From AG2 sp036493735 (GTDB lineage: Bacteria > Gemmatimonadota > Gemmatimonadetes > Gemmatimonadales > Gemmatimonadaceae): 64,000 nucleotides of DNA. Below are positions 1 to 7,451 of the stretch, piece after piece. The stretch spans positions 17,637 through 81,636 of the forward strand of contig DASXPH010000132.1 in the NCBI GenBank assembly GCA_036493735.1, given 5' to 3'. Position 1 is the first letter of the stretch; every line of letters begins with the position of its first letter. The notes below the pieces were generated by a model. That model was not told where the DNA came from, did no database searches, and saw only the letters and a list, made by a program, of their open reading frames with translations. Both the position numbers and the translations under genes were made by a program.

Positions 1-310
1 GAACGATCCGCTCTTCCCACGCCGCCAGCTCCTCCTCGTTGAAGGCGTTGCCTAACGAAAGCATTGGCACGATGTGCTGGTGCTTCGCGAGTTGACTCTG
101 CGGCTCCGCTCCGACGCGCTGAGTCGGCGAGTCCGGCGTCCGCAGGGTGGGGTGCTGGTCCTCGATCTCCTTCAGCTCACGCAGCAGCCGATCGTACTCC
201 GCGTCCGATCTCGTCGGCGCGTCGAGGACGTAGTACTCGTAGTTGGCTCTCTCGAGCTCCTCCCGGAGCCATTTGGCTCTGGCAGGCAGGTCGTGGTGGA
301 CGTCAGTCAA
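1..310 (-). CDS. ligA: NAD-dependent DNA ligase LigA, N-terminal part (cut by window edge)
   Basis: N-terminal 103 codons of the NAD-dependent ligase that seals nicks during replication and repair. The gene runs off the left edge, so the adenylated lysine, OB, zinc-finger, HhH and BRCT parts are not visible. Recognisable features are the domain Ia segment NYEYYVLDAPTRSDAEYD at residues 23-40, with the aromatic and acidic residues that bind the NMN half of NAD, and the hallmark PMLSLGNAF at 82-90. The start chosen is TTG at 308-310 because no ATG or GTG lies in frame close upstream; the ribosome site is weak. A GGTTGGTGG heptad array sits about 14 bases upstream of this start, in the leader. 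Identity is secure; the exact start is not. Confidence 0.9.
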   Translation of the reverse strand, partial: MTDVHHDLPARAKWLREELERANYEYYVLDAPTRSDAEYDRLLRELKEIEDQHPTLRTPDSPTQRVGAEPQSQLAKHQHIVPMLSLGNAFNEEELAAWEERIV

Positions 311-323
311 ACTGGTGATGGTC

Positions 324-349
324 GCTGGTGGTTGGTGGTTGGTGGCTGG
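324..349 (+). repeat. heptad repeat array, CTGGTGG orientation (left arm of inverted pair A)
   Basis: Nearly four 7-bp units of the form TTGGTGG/CTGGTGG. It includes one exact GCTGGTGG octamer (324-331). It forms an inverted pair with the CCACCAG array at 809-870; the two bracket the broken four-helix-bundle gene. Confidence 0.85.
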
Positions 350-378
350 GGAACGGCGTGAAAATGGTACGGTCAGAA

Positions 379-402
379 ATGATTCGGTACGCCCCGAATC
401 AT
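379..402. other. 9-bp hairpin in the leader of the four-helix-bundle gene
   Basis: ATGATTCGG (379-387) and CCGAATCAT (394-402) form a perfect 9-bp stem with a 6-base loop. It lies between the left heptad array and the start at 446. It could be an operator, or part of the end of the cassette; function unknown. Confidence 0.5.
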
Positions 403-445
403 CGAATTATCGCATGCTCTGGCCACACCCCAATCGGAGAGCCAG

Positions 446-808
446 ATGAGCGTTCGGAGCTACCAGGACCTGGAGGTCGGGAAAGAGTCAATTGAGCTGG
501 TTCTTCTGGTCTACGATTGCGTCGATCGATTTCCGCCACACGAGCGATTCGCAATGTCGCCGCAAGTTCGCCGGGCTGCGGTATCAATTCCTTCCAATAT
601 CGCCAGGGACAAAGTCGATCTAGGAAGGAGTTTCTCCACTTTCTGGCAATCGCGCGCGGGTCACTGCAGGAAGTCGCGACTTTGATGATCATTGCCGAGC
701 GGCGAATGTATCTCACCGTCGAGGGCGCGTTGGGCCATCAAGGAGCGGGCGGATCGCGTCTGGCGATTGTTGAGTGGCTTGCGACGCTCGCTCCTGAGGC
801 CACGATGA
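446..808 (+). pseudogene. four-helix-bundle protein (S23 / 23S rRNA IVP family), frameshifted twice
   Basis: Reading from ATG 446 (preceded by GGAGAG) gives a typical family start, YQDLEVGKESIELVLLVYD, then RRAAVSIPSNIA. At about 604 one base is missing: the family sequence SNIAEGQSRSRKEFLHFL only continues in the next frame (KEFLHFLAIARGSLQEV, then TLMIIAERRMYLT). At about 735 one extra G in a GGG run shifts back to the original frame, giving AIKERADRVWRLLSGLRRSL and a stop at 806-808. The two indels compensate, so all three segments are well conserved and only the stretch between them is misread; untreated translation stops at 685. The family folds as a small antiparallel helical bundle, first known from intervening sequences in 23S rRNA and related to retroelement Avd proteins; its cellular role is unclear. 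The gene sits exactly between two inverted heptad arrays, the second beginning at the base after its stop. Recent decay or two assembly errors are both possible. Confidence 0.85.
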
Positions 809-870
809 CCACCAACTACCAGCCACCAACTACCAGCCACCAGCCACCAGCCACCAGCCACCAACCACTA
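809..870 (-). repeat. heptad repeat array, CCACCAG orientation (right arm of inverted pair A)
   Basis: About nine 7-bp units (CCACCAA, CTACCAG, CCACCAG) starting directly after the TGA of the four-helix-bundle pseudogene and ending in the stop codon of the GAF gene on the other strand (868-870). Three exact CCACCAGC octamers, the reverse complement of GCTGGTGG, at 837, 844 and 851. Confidence 0.9.
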
Positions 871-1743
871 GCCTCTCGATTCCTCCTCGAACACCTTCAT
901 CGCGACGGCGACCAATCGCTCCAGCTCCTGATCCGAAGCCTTGGGCAGCAACGTCTCTGCCCACATGTGATCCTCCGCGGTCGCATAACGATCGAGCAGC
1001 CGCCGAATGAACGCGAGAAGGGCCACTCGTTGCAGCTCTGACTTCCGCTGCACCTCGCTCGCGCCTTTCTGCGACCGCATCAACGTCTCGAAGCGGTGCG
1101 CGTTTCGTAACGCCTTGGCCGTGAGCGACGCTACTACCTGGCAGAAGTGTACGTCCGCGTCCGAGAATGGCTGCGCGTCACGCTCCGTTCGCAGGAAAAT
1201 CGCGCCGATCACCGCGCCTTGCCATTGAATTGGCACCACGACAATCGACCGCACATTCCGCATGTCCAGCTGCGACTTGACCGAGCGGAGCATCGGATCG
1301 TTCGTCGCGTCCGGGATGAAGACCGTCTCCTTCGACTCGAACGCGCGTCGCAGCTCCGGATATCGATTCAGGTCGACGACGAGATTCCGCAGCGTTGGGT
1401 CTTCGTAGCTGGCCACGAGCCGCACTTCGTCCTGCTCGCTGGCGAGGAAAATCGTGCAGCGATCGAGCCCGAACGCGTCGCCCAGCTTCCGGGCGATGCT
1501 CTGGAGAATGTCGACGAAATGGAGAGAGCCGGAGACGTCCTGGAGAATGTCGACGACGGCGACGAGATGATCGCGTTCCTTTTGCAGTTCGGCGACGCGG
1601 CTGCGGAGCCGCGCCAGCTCGTCATCTCGCCCGAAGCTCTCCTCCGTCGTCCGCGCGGCCGGGGGACTGCTCCCCGAGCGGTCGTTCGCGATCGCTGCCG
1701 ACGTCCTGCTGCTTGGATTGTTCGACGAGCTGCTCTGATCCAT
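868..1743 (-). CDS. GAF-domain sensor protein
   Basis: 291-residue cytoplasmic protein. Residues 1-45 are low-complexity Ser/Ala; a short coiled coil (ELARLRSRVAELQKERDHL) precedes a GAF domain at roughly 65-215 (DRCTIFLASEQ, VRSIVVVPIQWQGAVIGAIFL). A helical tail follows. No HisKA, HATPase, GGDEF or HTH domain is present, so it is a stand-alone ligand or cofactor sensor. The ATG at 1743 implies a 122-bp overlap with the 3' end of the diguanylate cyclase gene; a later start is possible, since the Ser-rich head is dispensable in appearance. The overlap suggests translational coupling with the two response-regulator genes. The stop codon lies in the heptad array. Confidence 0.8.
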   Translation of the reverse strand: MDQSSSSNNPSSRTSAAIANDRSGSSPPAARTTEESFGRDDELARLRSRVAELQKERDHLVAVVDILQDVSGSLHFVDILQSIARKLGDAFGLDRCTIFLASEQDEVRLVASYEDPTLRNLVVDLNRYPELRRAFESKETVFIPDATNDPMLRSVKSQLDMRNVRSIVVVPIQWQGAVIGAIFLRTERDAQPFSDADVHFCQVVASLTAKALRNAHRFETLMRSQKGASEVQRKSELQRVALLAFIRRLLDRYATAEDHMWAETLLPKASDQELERLVAVAMKVFEEESRG

Positions 1744-2725
1744 GTTCGGCGATGTGCGCGTTGAAGGCGTCGCTGTCGAAGCGGATCACGCGATCTCGAC
1801 CCGTCTCCTTGGCAACGTAGAGCGCGTCGTCGGCCGCGCGAACCAATGCGTCGCAACTGGTGATTCGAGGGTGAGGCCAGCCGGCGACGCCGAAGCTCGC
1901 CGTTCGCTTGATCGTGCCGCCGTCGAACGTGAATGTACGCGACTCCACCTCTTTCCGCACCCGCTCGGAGAACGTCACCGCGGCGTCGAGCACCGTGCCC
2001 GGCAACAGCAGCATGAACTCCTCGCCGCCGTAACGCCCAACGCGATCGACCTTCTCACGCGCCTCGTTCTTGAGAATGCGCGCGAACTGTTTGAGCACCG
2101 CGTCGCCAGCCTGGTGCCCGTAGGTGTCGTTCACGGTCTTGAAGCGATCGAGGTCGCACATCACGCACGACAGTGGCTCGTTCAGCCTCCGGGCGTGCGC
2201 GAACATGCTGTCGAGCTGGTGCTCGATATGGCGGCGGTTGTCCAGCCCCGTGAGGCCGTCCGTCTGCGACATGTAGCGGAGTCGCTCGTTCGCCTCGAGC
2301 AGCTGCCGCTCGCGCTCCTCGAGCTCCTCCTGCAGTCGCTTGATGCGCAGCATCGATTTGAGGCGCGCCTTCAGCTCAGGAAACTCGATTGGCTTCGTGA
2401 TGTAGTCGTCCGCGCCCGCCTCGAGACCCTCGACCTTGTCCTCCGTCGTGTCGAGCGCGGTCTGCATGATGATCGGGATGAAGGGCAGCTTGGTGTTCCC
2501 CTTCACCCGGCGCGCCACTTCCATCCCGTCGATATGCGGCATCATGACGTCGAGCAGAATCAGATCGGGCGGAGATTGCTCCACCTTTTCCAATGCCTGC
2601 TCGCCGTCCATCGCCGATTCGGTCGCGTAGCCCCACGACTCGAGCCGCGCGCGCAATAACTCGACGTTGTCTTCGTGATCGTCGACGATCAGGATGCGCG
2701 CCGACAGTTCCTGCTCATCTGCCAT
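1622..2725 (-). CDS. response regulator with GGDEF diguanylate cyclase domain (PleD-like)
   Basis: 367 residues: receiver domain (about 9-125; acidic pair D15/D16, phospho-acceptor D59 in LILLDVMMP, K111 in ITKPIEF), a coiled-coil linker (about 126-150) and a GGDEF domain (about 152-310) with the active motif GGEEF at 233-237. The product would be cyclic di-GMP. The inhibitory I-site position, normally RxxD five residues before the motif, reads EKVD here, so product inhibition may be lost. The C-terminal 60 residues are polar and probably disordered. ATG 2725 is chosen over an upstream start at 2842 because the receiver fold begins here. It overlaps the upstream receiver gene by 11 bp. No histidine kinase is adjacent, so the input comes from elsewhere. 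Confidence 0.92.
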   Translation of the reverse strand: MADEQELSARILIVDDHEDNVELLRARLESWGYATESAMDGEQALEKVEQSPPDLILLDVMMPHIDGMEVARRVKGNTKLPFIPIIMQTALDTTEDKVEGLEAGADDYITKPIEFPELKARLKSMLRIKRLQEELEERERQLLEANERLRYMSQTDGLTGLDNRRHIEHQLDSMFAHARRLNEPLSCVMCDLDRFKTVNDTYGHQAGDAVLKQFARILKNEAREKVDRVGRYGGEEFMLLLPGTVLDAAVTFSERVRKEVESRTFTFDGGTIKRTASFGVAGWPHPRITSCDALVRAADDALYVAKETGRDRVIRFDSDAFNAHIAEHGSEQLVEQSKQQDVGSDRERPLGEQSPGRADDGGELRAR

Positions 2726-3104
2726 TGTCCTTCCCGAGGAATCGCTGCACCTCGGCGACCACGGCGCGTGGCTCGCACGGCTTCGCCAGATATCCGTCGC
2801 ATCCCACTTCCATCGCCTTCTCGCGGTCCGACGCGAGAGCATGCGCGGTGAGCGCGATGATCGGGATCTGCCGCGTTTCCGGGTCGTGCTTCAGCACCTG
2901 CGTCGCTTCCCATCCATCAATGATGGGAATCGAGATGTCCATCAAGATCAAGTCCGGTTTTTCTGACCGCGCCTTCGCGATACCCTCCTCGCCATTCAAC
3001 GCCTCCGTCACCGAGTAGCCGAAGTGACGTAGGATGGTGGAATAGACGATGCGGTTGTCTTCGTTGTCTTCGACCAGCAGTACTGTCTTGCCGTTGGTGG
3101 ACAT
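2715..3104 (-). CDS. single-domain response regulator (CheY/DivK-like)
   Basis: 129 residues forming only a receiver domain: E12/D13 pair in VEDNEDN, phospho-acceptor D56 in LILMDISIP, T86 in ALTAHA, K108 in LAKP. The pattern resembles DivK-type regulators that act by protein contact. ATG 3104 is preferred over the GTG at 3116 because GAGGAG lies just upstream of it. First gene of the overlapping receiver, diguanylate cyclase, GAF cluster transcribed leftward. The divergent YtxH gene starts 163 bp away, so the promoter must lie between. Confidence 0.92.
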   Translation of the reverse strand: MSTNGKTVLLVEDNEDNRIVYSTILRHFGYSVTEALNGEEGIAKARSEKPDLILMDISIPIIDGWEATQVLKHDPETRQIPIIALTAHALASDREKAMEVGCDGYLAKPCEPRAVVAEVQRFLGKDNGR

Positions 3105-3267
3105 GATTCTCCTCACACGCCGGCCAAGGCCGACGCGATGGAGGGAGTTGGATCGGAGTGAGCGCGGGGGTGCAAGATCGAAGCTCAGGTACCGCGACTA
3201 CAGGAAATCTGTCGGACTGCTCGCAAGTTTCTTACCAGACACACGATCACACGGAGTGTTCGTTTCG

Positions 3268-3729
3268 ATGTCTTACGCCGGAAGAGATCCTCGCTCCCGC
3301 CGCGGCCTCGCCAGCGCCGCCGTCGCTACTTCGGCCTCGTCGCGCGCGCGAGACGCTGGACGACACGTGCTCGAGCGCGAGCTGCCGATCACCTCGCGCG
3401 GCATTGCTCGCTCGCGGACGGCCCGTCCGGTGGCCGACCACCACGAGCTGGACTGGCAGCACATCGCCATCTTCGCCAGCGGCGCACTGCTTGGCGCCGT
3501 CATGGGCGCCGGCGCCGCGCTCCTCTTCGCGCCACAGAGTGGCTCCCGTACTCGTCACGACATCGCCCGTCAGGGCCGACAGCTCCGCGAACGCACGACC
3601 GACGCCTGGGAGGATCTACGGCACGAGCTTCGGCACGCCGCACAGCGCGGACGCCGTAAGCTCACACGCCGCTTTCGTGACCGGCGCGCGCGCCATGAGT
3701 TACATGACGACGCTTTGACGGACGATTAG
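3268..3729 (+). CDS. YtxH-domain small membrane protein
   Basis: 153 residues. A basic, Ser/Arg-rich head (1-60), one membrane segment rich in Gly and Ala (about 66-89, IAIFASGALLGAVMGAGAALL) followed directly by FAPQSGSRTR, which is the characteristic YtxH transition, then a long basic amphipathic helix (DIARQGRQLRERTTDAWEDL). YtxH proteins are general-stress-linked membrane proteins of uncertain molecular role. GGAG at 3253-3256 is 11 bases before ATG 3268. Its stop overlaps the stop of the convergent TPR gene by 4 bp. Confidence 0.8.
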   Translation: MSYAGRDPRSRRGLASAAVATSASSRARDAGRHVLERELPITSRGIARSRTARPVADHHELDWQHIAIFASGALLGAVMGAGAALLFAPQSGSRTRHDIARQGRQLRERTTDAWEDLRHELRHAAQRGRRKLTRRFRDRRARHELHDDALTDD

Positions 3730-4499
3730 TGCAGGTCGCGCAGTCGCTCCTCCGCGAGCTGCTTGTAACGCGGGTCGTTGTAGTCGGCCACGGGCAGGCG
3801 CGCGATCATCTCGTATTGCTCGCGAGCCTTGGCCGTGTCCCCTCGATCGGCGTACACGCCCGCGAGGTCGAGACGGTGCGTGATGCGGTTCGGTTCGATT
3901 GATACGGCGCGCTCGAGATACGCCTGCGCTTTGTCCCACGAGGCCTCGCCGAGTATACCGCCGCCGAGTAGGTTGCGGGCCGCCCAACGCTCGACCCGGC
4001 TGAGACGCATGATCTCCGCGTTCCACATGCCGAAAACGTGCAGGGCGCCCGCATTCGTCTGATCGAGCTTGAGAGCCGCCACGACTTCGTCGTGTACCGC
4101 TCCGGCGTATTTCACCTTCTCGCGCTTTCCCTTGGAGAGGGCGACACGGCCAAGGGCCTTCGCGAGGGCGAAATGTGCGTCGGCCGAGTTGGGGTTGGAC
4201 TTCACCGCGAGTCGTGCCAACTGCTCACCGCGGGTGTAGTAGCTCTCGCGCTCGGCGTCGTTGAACTCCCCGAGATCGACCGCGGCATTCGCGGCTTTCC
4301 ACAACCCCTCCGTCAACGCCGAGTCCTTGGCGACGGCGGCTTCGTAGTGCTGGAGCGCTGCGACGAGGTTTCGCTGCTGATACTCATGATCCCCGAGCGC
4401 GATCTGTGCCGCGGCCTCCGTTCCCTGCGCCGATACGACGCGCGCCGCGAACAGCATTGCGGCGAAGGTCATTACGCGTATGCTCAAGCGCATACTCAT
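3726..4499 (-). CDS. secreted TPR-repeat protein
   Basis: 257 residues with a Sec signal peptide (MSMRLSIRVMTFAAMLFAARVVSAQG, cleavage after about residue 24). At least four TPR-like helix pairs follow (ALGDHEYQQRNLVAALQHYE; PNSADAHFALAKALG; ASWDKAQAYLERAVSIEPN; RGDTAKAREQYEMIARLP). The overall arrangement resembles the RMD-type TPR proteins found in many bacteria. AGGAG lies 8 bases before the first ATG (4499). Probably periplasmic scaffolding; no partner is visible. Divergent from the thymidine phosphorylase gene across 109 bp that includes a GCCGGC-TT-GCCGGC palindrome at 4564-4577. Confidence 0.8.
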   Translation of the reverse strand: MSMRLSIRVMTFAAMLFAARVVSAQGTEAAAQIALGDHEYQQRNLVAALQHYEAAVAKDSALTEGLWKAANAAVDLGEFNDAERESYYTRGEQLARLAVKSNPNSADAHFALAKALGRVALSKGKREKVKYAGAVHDEVVAALKLDQTNAGALHVFGMWNAEIMRLSRVERWAARNLLGGGILGEASWDKAQAYLERAVSIEPNRITHRLDLAGVYADRGDTAKAREQYEMIARLPVADYNDPRYKQLAEERLRDLH

Positions 4500-4608
4500 A
4501 CCCTTAGCTCCTGATGCGTGGGAAGAAGCGCGAGCGACCACCTATGGCCGCTCATTCCATGAGGCCGGCTTGCCGGCGCCAACCTAGGTCTACCCCAAAG
4601 AACGGTCA

Positions 4609-5943
4609 ATGCTCGCGCAAAGGCTGATCGAGCGGAAGCGCGACGGCGGACGGCTCGAGGCGGGGGAGTGGCGTGCCCTAACGCTGGCGTATGCGGCGGG
4701 GCACGTACCCGACTATCAGATGGCTGCGTTTCTGATGGCGTGCTTTCTCCGCGGCATGGATCGGAGCGAGACCGCCGCGCTCACGGAGGCGATGCTCGGC
4801 AGCGGCGACCGGCTGGACCTGGCCGATCTCGGAGTGCCACGAGTTGACAAGCATTCCACGGGTGGCGTGGGGGACAAGGTCTCCCTCGTGCTCGCTCCCC
4901 TCGTCGCATCGCTCGGCGTCGCGGTGCCGATGATGTCCGGTCGGGGTCTCGGGCACACTGGAGGAACTCTCGACAAGCTCGAGTCCATTCCAGGATTCCG
5001 CACGAGCCTAACGCTCGCGGAAGCCAGGAGCCAACTCGCGCGGATCGGGTGCGCGCTCATCGGCCAGACGAAGCAGATCGCGCCCGCCGATCGAAAGATG
5101 TATGCACTACGCGACGCGACCGGGACCGTCGAGTCGATCCCGCTCATCGCGGCATCGATCATGAGCAAGAAGCTCGCTGAAGACCTCACGGGTCTCGTGC
5201 TCGACATCAAGCGCGGCAGCGGATCCTTCCTGCCCCAACTCGAGCGTGAGCTCGAGCTGGCCGAAGCAATGATCCGCCTCGGCAGCGACCACTCCTGTCC
5301 CGTCGTCGCGCTCATCACCGCGATGGACCGCCCGCTGGGGCGCGCCTGTGGCAATTCGCTCGAGGTCGAGGAGGCGATCCATACCCTGAAGGGCGAGGGC
5401 CCGCCCGCCCTGCTCGAGGTCACGTACGCGCTCGGTGTTGAGATGTTGCTCATCGCCGGCGTCGCCAGTAGCGCTGACGAGGCGCGCCGCCAGATGGAAA
5501 AAGCGATCGGCACGGGGAGGGCGGCCGAGTGCTTCCAGAAGATCATCGAAGCGCAGGGGGGAAATCCCGGGGTGGTCGACGACCCCGCGGTGCTGCCGCA
5601 GGCTGGCGACTGCGAACTGTTCAGCGCGCCCCGCCGCGGCTTCGTGGCGCGAGTCGAGCCGCGCGCAATCGGTCGCGGCATCATCGCCCTCGGCGGCGGC
5701 CGAACGAAAATGGACGACGTCATCGATCCCAGCGTCGGTTTCGTGATCACGGCGCGCCCAGGTGATTGGGTGGAGCAGGGTGAGCCGCTGGCGACAGTGT
5801 TCGCGCGCGACCGTGCCGGCATCGAGACCGGCAAGCACGCTCTCCGCCAAGCCATCGCCATCGCCGACGAGGCCGATCCACCGCTTCCGCTCGTCTCACA
5901 TCGCGTCACCAAAGACGGCGTCACGGTCGTCGAGCATCCTTGA
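4609..5943 (+). CDS. deoA: thymidine / pyrimidine-nucleoside phosphorylase
   Basis: 444 residues, full length. Catalyses phosphorolysis of thymidine (or uridine) to the base and (deoxy)ribose 1-phosphate in nucleoside salvage. Diagnostic sequences: the phosphate site KHSTGGVGDKVSL at about 81-93, the family signature SGRGLGHTGGTLDKLE at about 109-124, and SIMSKKLAEDLTGLVLDIK at about 183-201 carrying the catalytic lysines. The C-terminal domain includes GGGRTKMDD and a biotinyl-like fold (VGFVITARPGDWVEQGEPL). No strong ribosome site precedes ATG 4609. Followed by two short tandem-repeat arrays rather than another nucleoside gene. Confidence 0.95.
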   Translation: MLAQRLIERKRDGGRLEAGEWRALTLAYAAGHVPDYQMAAFLMACFLRGMDRSETAALTEAMLGSGDRLDLADLGVPRVDKHSTGGVGDKVSLVLAPLVASLGVAVPMMSGRGLGHTGGTLDKLESIPGFRTSLTLAEARSQLARIGCALIGQTKQIAPADRKMYALRDATGTVESIPLIAASIMSKKLAEDLTGLVLDIKRGSGSFLPQLERELELAEAMIRLGSDHSCPVVALITAMDRPLGRACGNSLEVEEAIHTLKGEGPPALLEVTYALGVEMLLIAGVASSADEARRQMEKAIGTGRAAECFQKIIEAQGGNPGVVDDPAVLPQAGDCELFSAPRRGFVARVEPRAIGRGIIALGGGRTKMDDVIDPSVGFVITARPGDWVEQGEPLATVFARDRAGIETGKHALRQAIAIADEADPPLPLVSHRVTKDGVTVVEHP

Positions 5944-5950
5944 TACGGGC

Positions 5951-5978
5951 GATAAGCGATGGGCGATGGGCGATGGGT
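5951..5978 (+). repeat. short 7-bp tandem array (GATGGGC type)
   Basis: Four units, GATAAGC, GATGGGC, GATGGGC, GATGGGT, right after the thymidine phosphorylase stop and 28 bases before the CCACCAG array. Same unit length as the main heptad family but a different sequence. Confidence 0.7.
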
Positions 5979-6006
5979 GGTGCGTGGCGCGTAAATTCCT
6001 GTACGA

Positions 6007-6069
6007 CCACCAGCCATCAGCCACCAGCCACCAGCCACCAGCCACCAGCCACCAGCCACCAGCCACCAA
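6007..6069 (-). repeat. heptad repeat array, nine CCACCAG units (locus B)
   Basis: Nine consecutive 7-bp units (one CCATCAG, one final CCACCAA), with seven exact CCACCAGC octamers. It ends 3 bases before the ATG at 6073, so it occupies the whole ribosome-binding region of the next gene. No inverted partner is seen nearby. Confidence 0.95.
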
Positions 6070-6072
6070 GAC

Positions 6073-6315
6073 ATGCCTCCACGAATCGCAAAGCTGGCTG
6101 CGTTCGGCGCATTCGGCGCCGTGTTGCTCTTCATCGCCATCTTCGCCCTCATCGCCTATGCAGCGATGCCGAGGCACACCGGCGGTATCGACGTCGTTCA
6201 GGCGACCGTGACCTGGATCTCGGTCGGCCTCGTCGTGCTGGCGTTGATCGCCGTGCACGTCGTGGTCGGGCGCGGCCTGCTCGAGCTGTCGCGCGGCGAG
6301 CGCCGTCCGCTGTAG
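6073..6315 (+). CDS. small two-pass membrane protein, unknown function
   Basis: 80 residues: short basic start (MPPRIAKL), membrane segment about 8-31 (AFGAFGAVLLFIAIFALIAYAA), a short outside loop (MPRHTGGIDVVQ), second membrane segment about 45-67 (WISVGLVVLALIAVHVVVG), cytoplasmic tail. Not a family I recognise. It has no purine-rich ribosome site: the bases upstream are the CCACCAG array. Followed 17 bp later by the old yellow enzyme gene, probably co-transcribed. Confidence 0.65.
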   Translation: MPPRIAKLAAFGAFGAVLLFIAIFALIAYAAMPRHTGGIDVVQATVTWISVGLVVLALIAVHVVVGRGLLELSRGERRPL

Positions 6316-6332
6316 CTTCGTCAGCTTTCGCC

Positions 6333-7412
6333 GTGCGCCTGCTCGAGTCCTACGTTCTCGGGGATTTGCGTCTGTCCAACCGGTTGGTGATGGCGCCGAT
6401 GACTCGCAACCGCGCGCCTGGCTGCGTGCCTAACGAACGGATGGCCGCGTATTACCGTCAGCGCGCGTCTGCGGGGCTGATCATCACCGAAGGAACGCAG
6501 ATCGAGCCCGTGGCGCAGGGCTATCAGGATACACCAGGTATCTACGCCGCTGAACACCGCGACGGATGGCGTCGCGTCACCGACGCCGTGCACCAGGCAG
6601 GCGGACGCGTCTTCGCCCAGATCTGGCACGTCGGCCGCGTCTCGCACTCCTACTACCATGGAATGGTGCCCGTCGCGCCGTCGCCCATTCCGCCGCCGGG
6701 TAAAGCGTACATCCCCGATGGCTCACGACCGTACGAGACGCCGCACGAGCTCACCACGAGCGAGATCCGGCAGGTCGTGGAGCAGTTCCGCCGTTCGGCG
6801 GTCATCGCCCGCGAAGCCAACTTCGATGGCGTGGAGATTCACGGCGCGAACGGCTACCTCATCGATCAGTTTCTCCGAAGCGGAACCAACAAGCGCGACG
6901 ACGAATACGGGGGAAGCATCGAGAATCGCTGCCGCTTCCTTCTCGAGGTCACTCGCGCGGTCATGGATGTCTGGAACGATCGGCGAGTCGGCGTGCGTCT
7001 CTCGCCCGGGGGCACGACCAATGGCGCCGTCGACGACGATCCCGTGGCCACCTTTTCCGCCGCGATCGGCGGGCTCGACGCCCTCGACCGACTCGGATAC
7101 CTCCACGTCGTGGAAGCCGCGATCAGTACGAACGGCCCCGACGATCGCGCTGTGTGCGCAACCGAGCTCGCGCGCGAGCTCTTTTCCGGAACGCTCATCA
7201 CCACCGGCGGTTACACGCCGGAGACGGCCGAACACGTGCTCGAGAAGGACTGCGCCGATCTCGTCGGCTTCGGTCGGCTCTACATCGCCAATCCCGATCT
7301 CGACGAGCGGGTGCGGCTCGGGGCGCCCCTCAACAATCCCGACCGGTCCACCTTCTACAGCAGCGGCGACCAGGGCTACCTCGATTATCCGACGTTGGCC
7401 GCGGTTGTATGA
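6333..7412 (+). CDS. old yellow enzyme family NADH:flavin oxidoreductase (alkene reductase)
   Basis: 359 residues, FMN-binding TIM barrel that reduces activated C=C bonds with NAD(P)H. Features: N-terminal VLGDLRLSNRLVMAPMTRNRA; FMN segment ASAGLIITEGTQI; active-site pair in GVEIHGANGYLIDQF (His and Asn binding the substrate carbonyl); the family sequence SGTNKRDDEYGGSIENRCRF; C-terminal phosphate-binding ITTGGYTPETA and GFGRLYIANPDL. Closest in pattern to N-ethylmaleimide reductase. GTG 6333 is chosen because the fold starts there; the frame is open further upstream only through repeat sequence. The aldo/keto reductase follows after 39 bp, suggesting a detoxification pair. Confidence 0.92.
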   Translation: MRLLESYVLGDLRLSNRLVMAPMTRNRAPGCVPNERMAAYYRQRASAGLIITEGTQIEPVAQGYQDTPGIYAAEHRDGWRRVTDAVHQAGGRVFAQIWHVGRVSHSYYHGMVPVAPSPIPPPGKAYIPDGSRPYETPHELTTSEIRQVVEQFRRSAVIAREANFDGVEIHGANGYLIDQFLRSGTNKRDDEYGGSIENRCRFLLEVTRAVMDVWNDRRVGVRLSPGGTTNGAVDDDPVATFSAAIGGLDALDRLGYLHVVEAAISTNGPDDRAVCATELARELFSGTLITTGGYTPETAEHVLEKDCADLVGFGRLYIANPDLDERVRLGAPLNNPDRSTFYSSGDQGYLDYPTLAAVV

Positions 7413-7451
7413 CATGAGCAGATGCTAACATCTCACCACATTGGAGTCGCG

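Noticed and set aside
446..808. Programmed frameshifting in the four-helix-bundle gene
   Set aside because: No slippery heptamer or downstream structure fits at 604, and a second, opposite shift would also be needed; simple indels explain it better.
809..6069. CRISPR array or coding repeat (translated as TSHQPPA or VAGGWWL repeats)
   Set aside because: The units are only 7 bp with no spacers. The apparent proteins come from reading a 7-bp tandem repeat in all frames; they have no start signals and overlap real genes.
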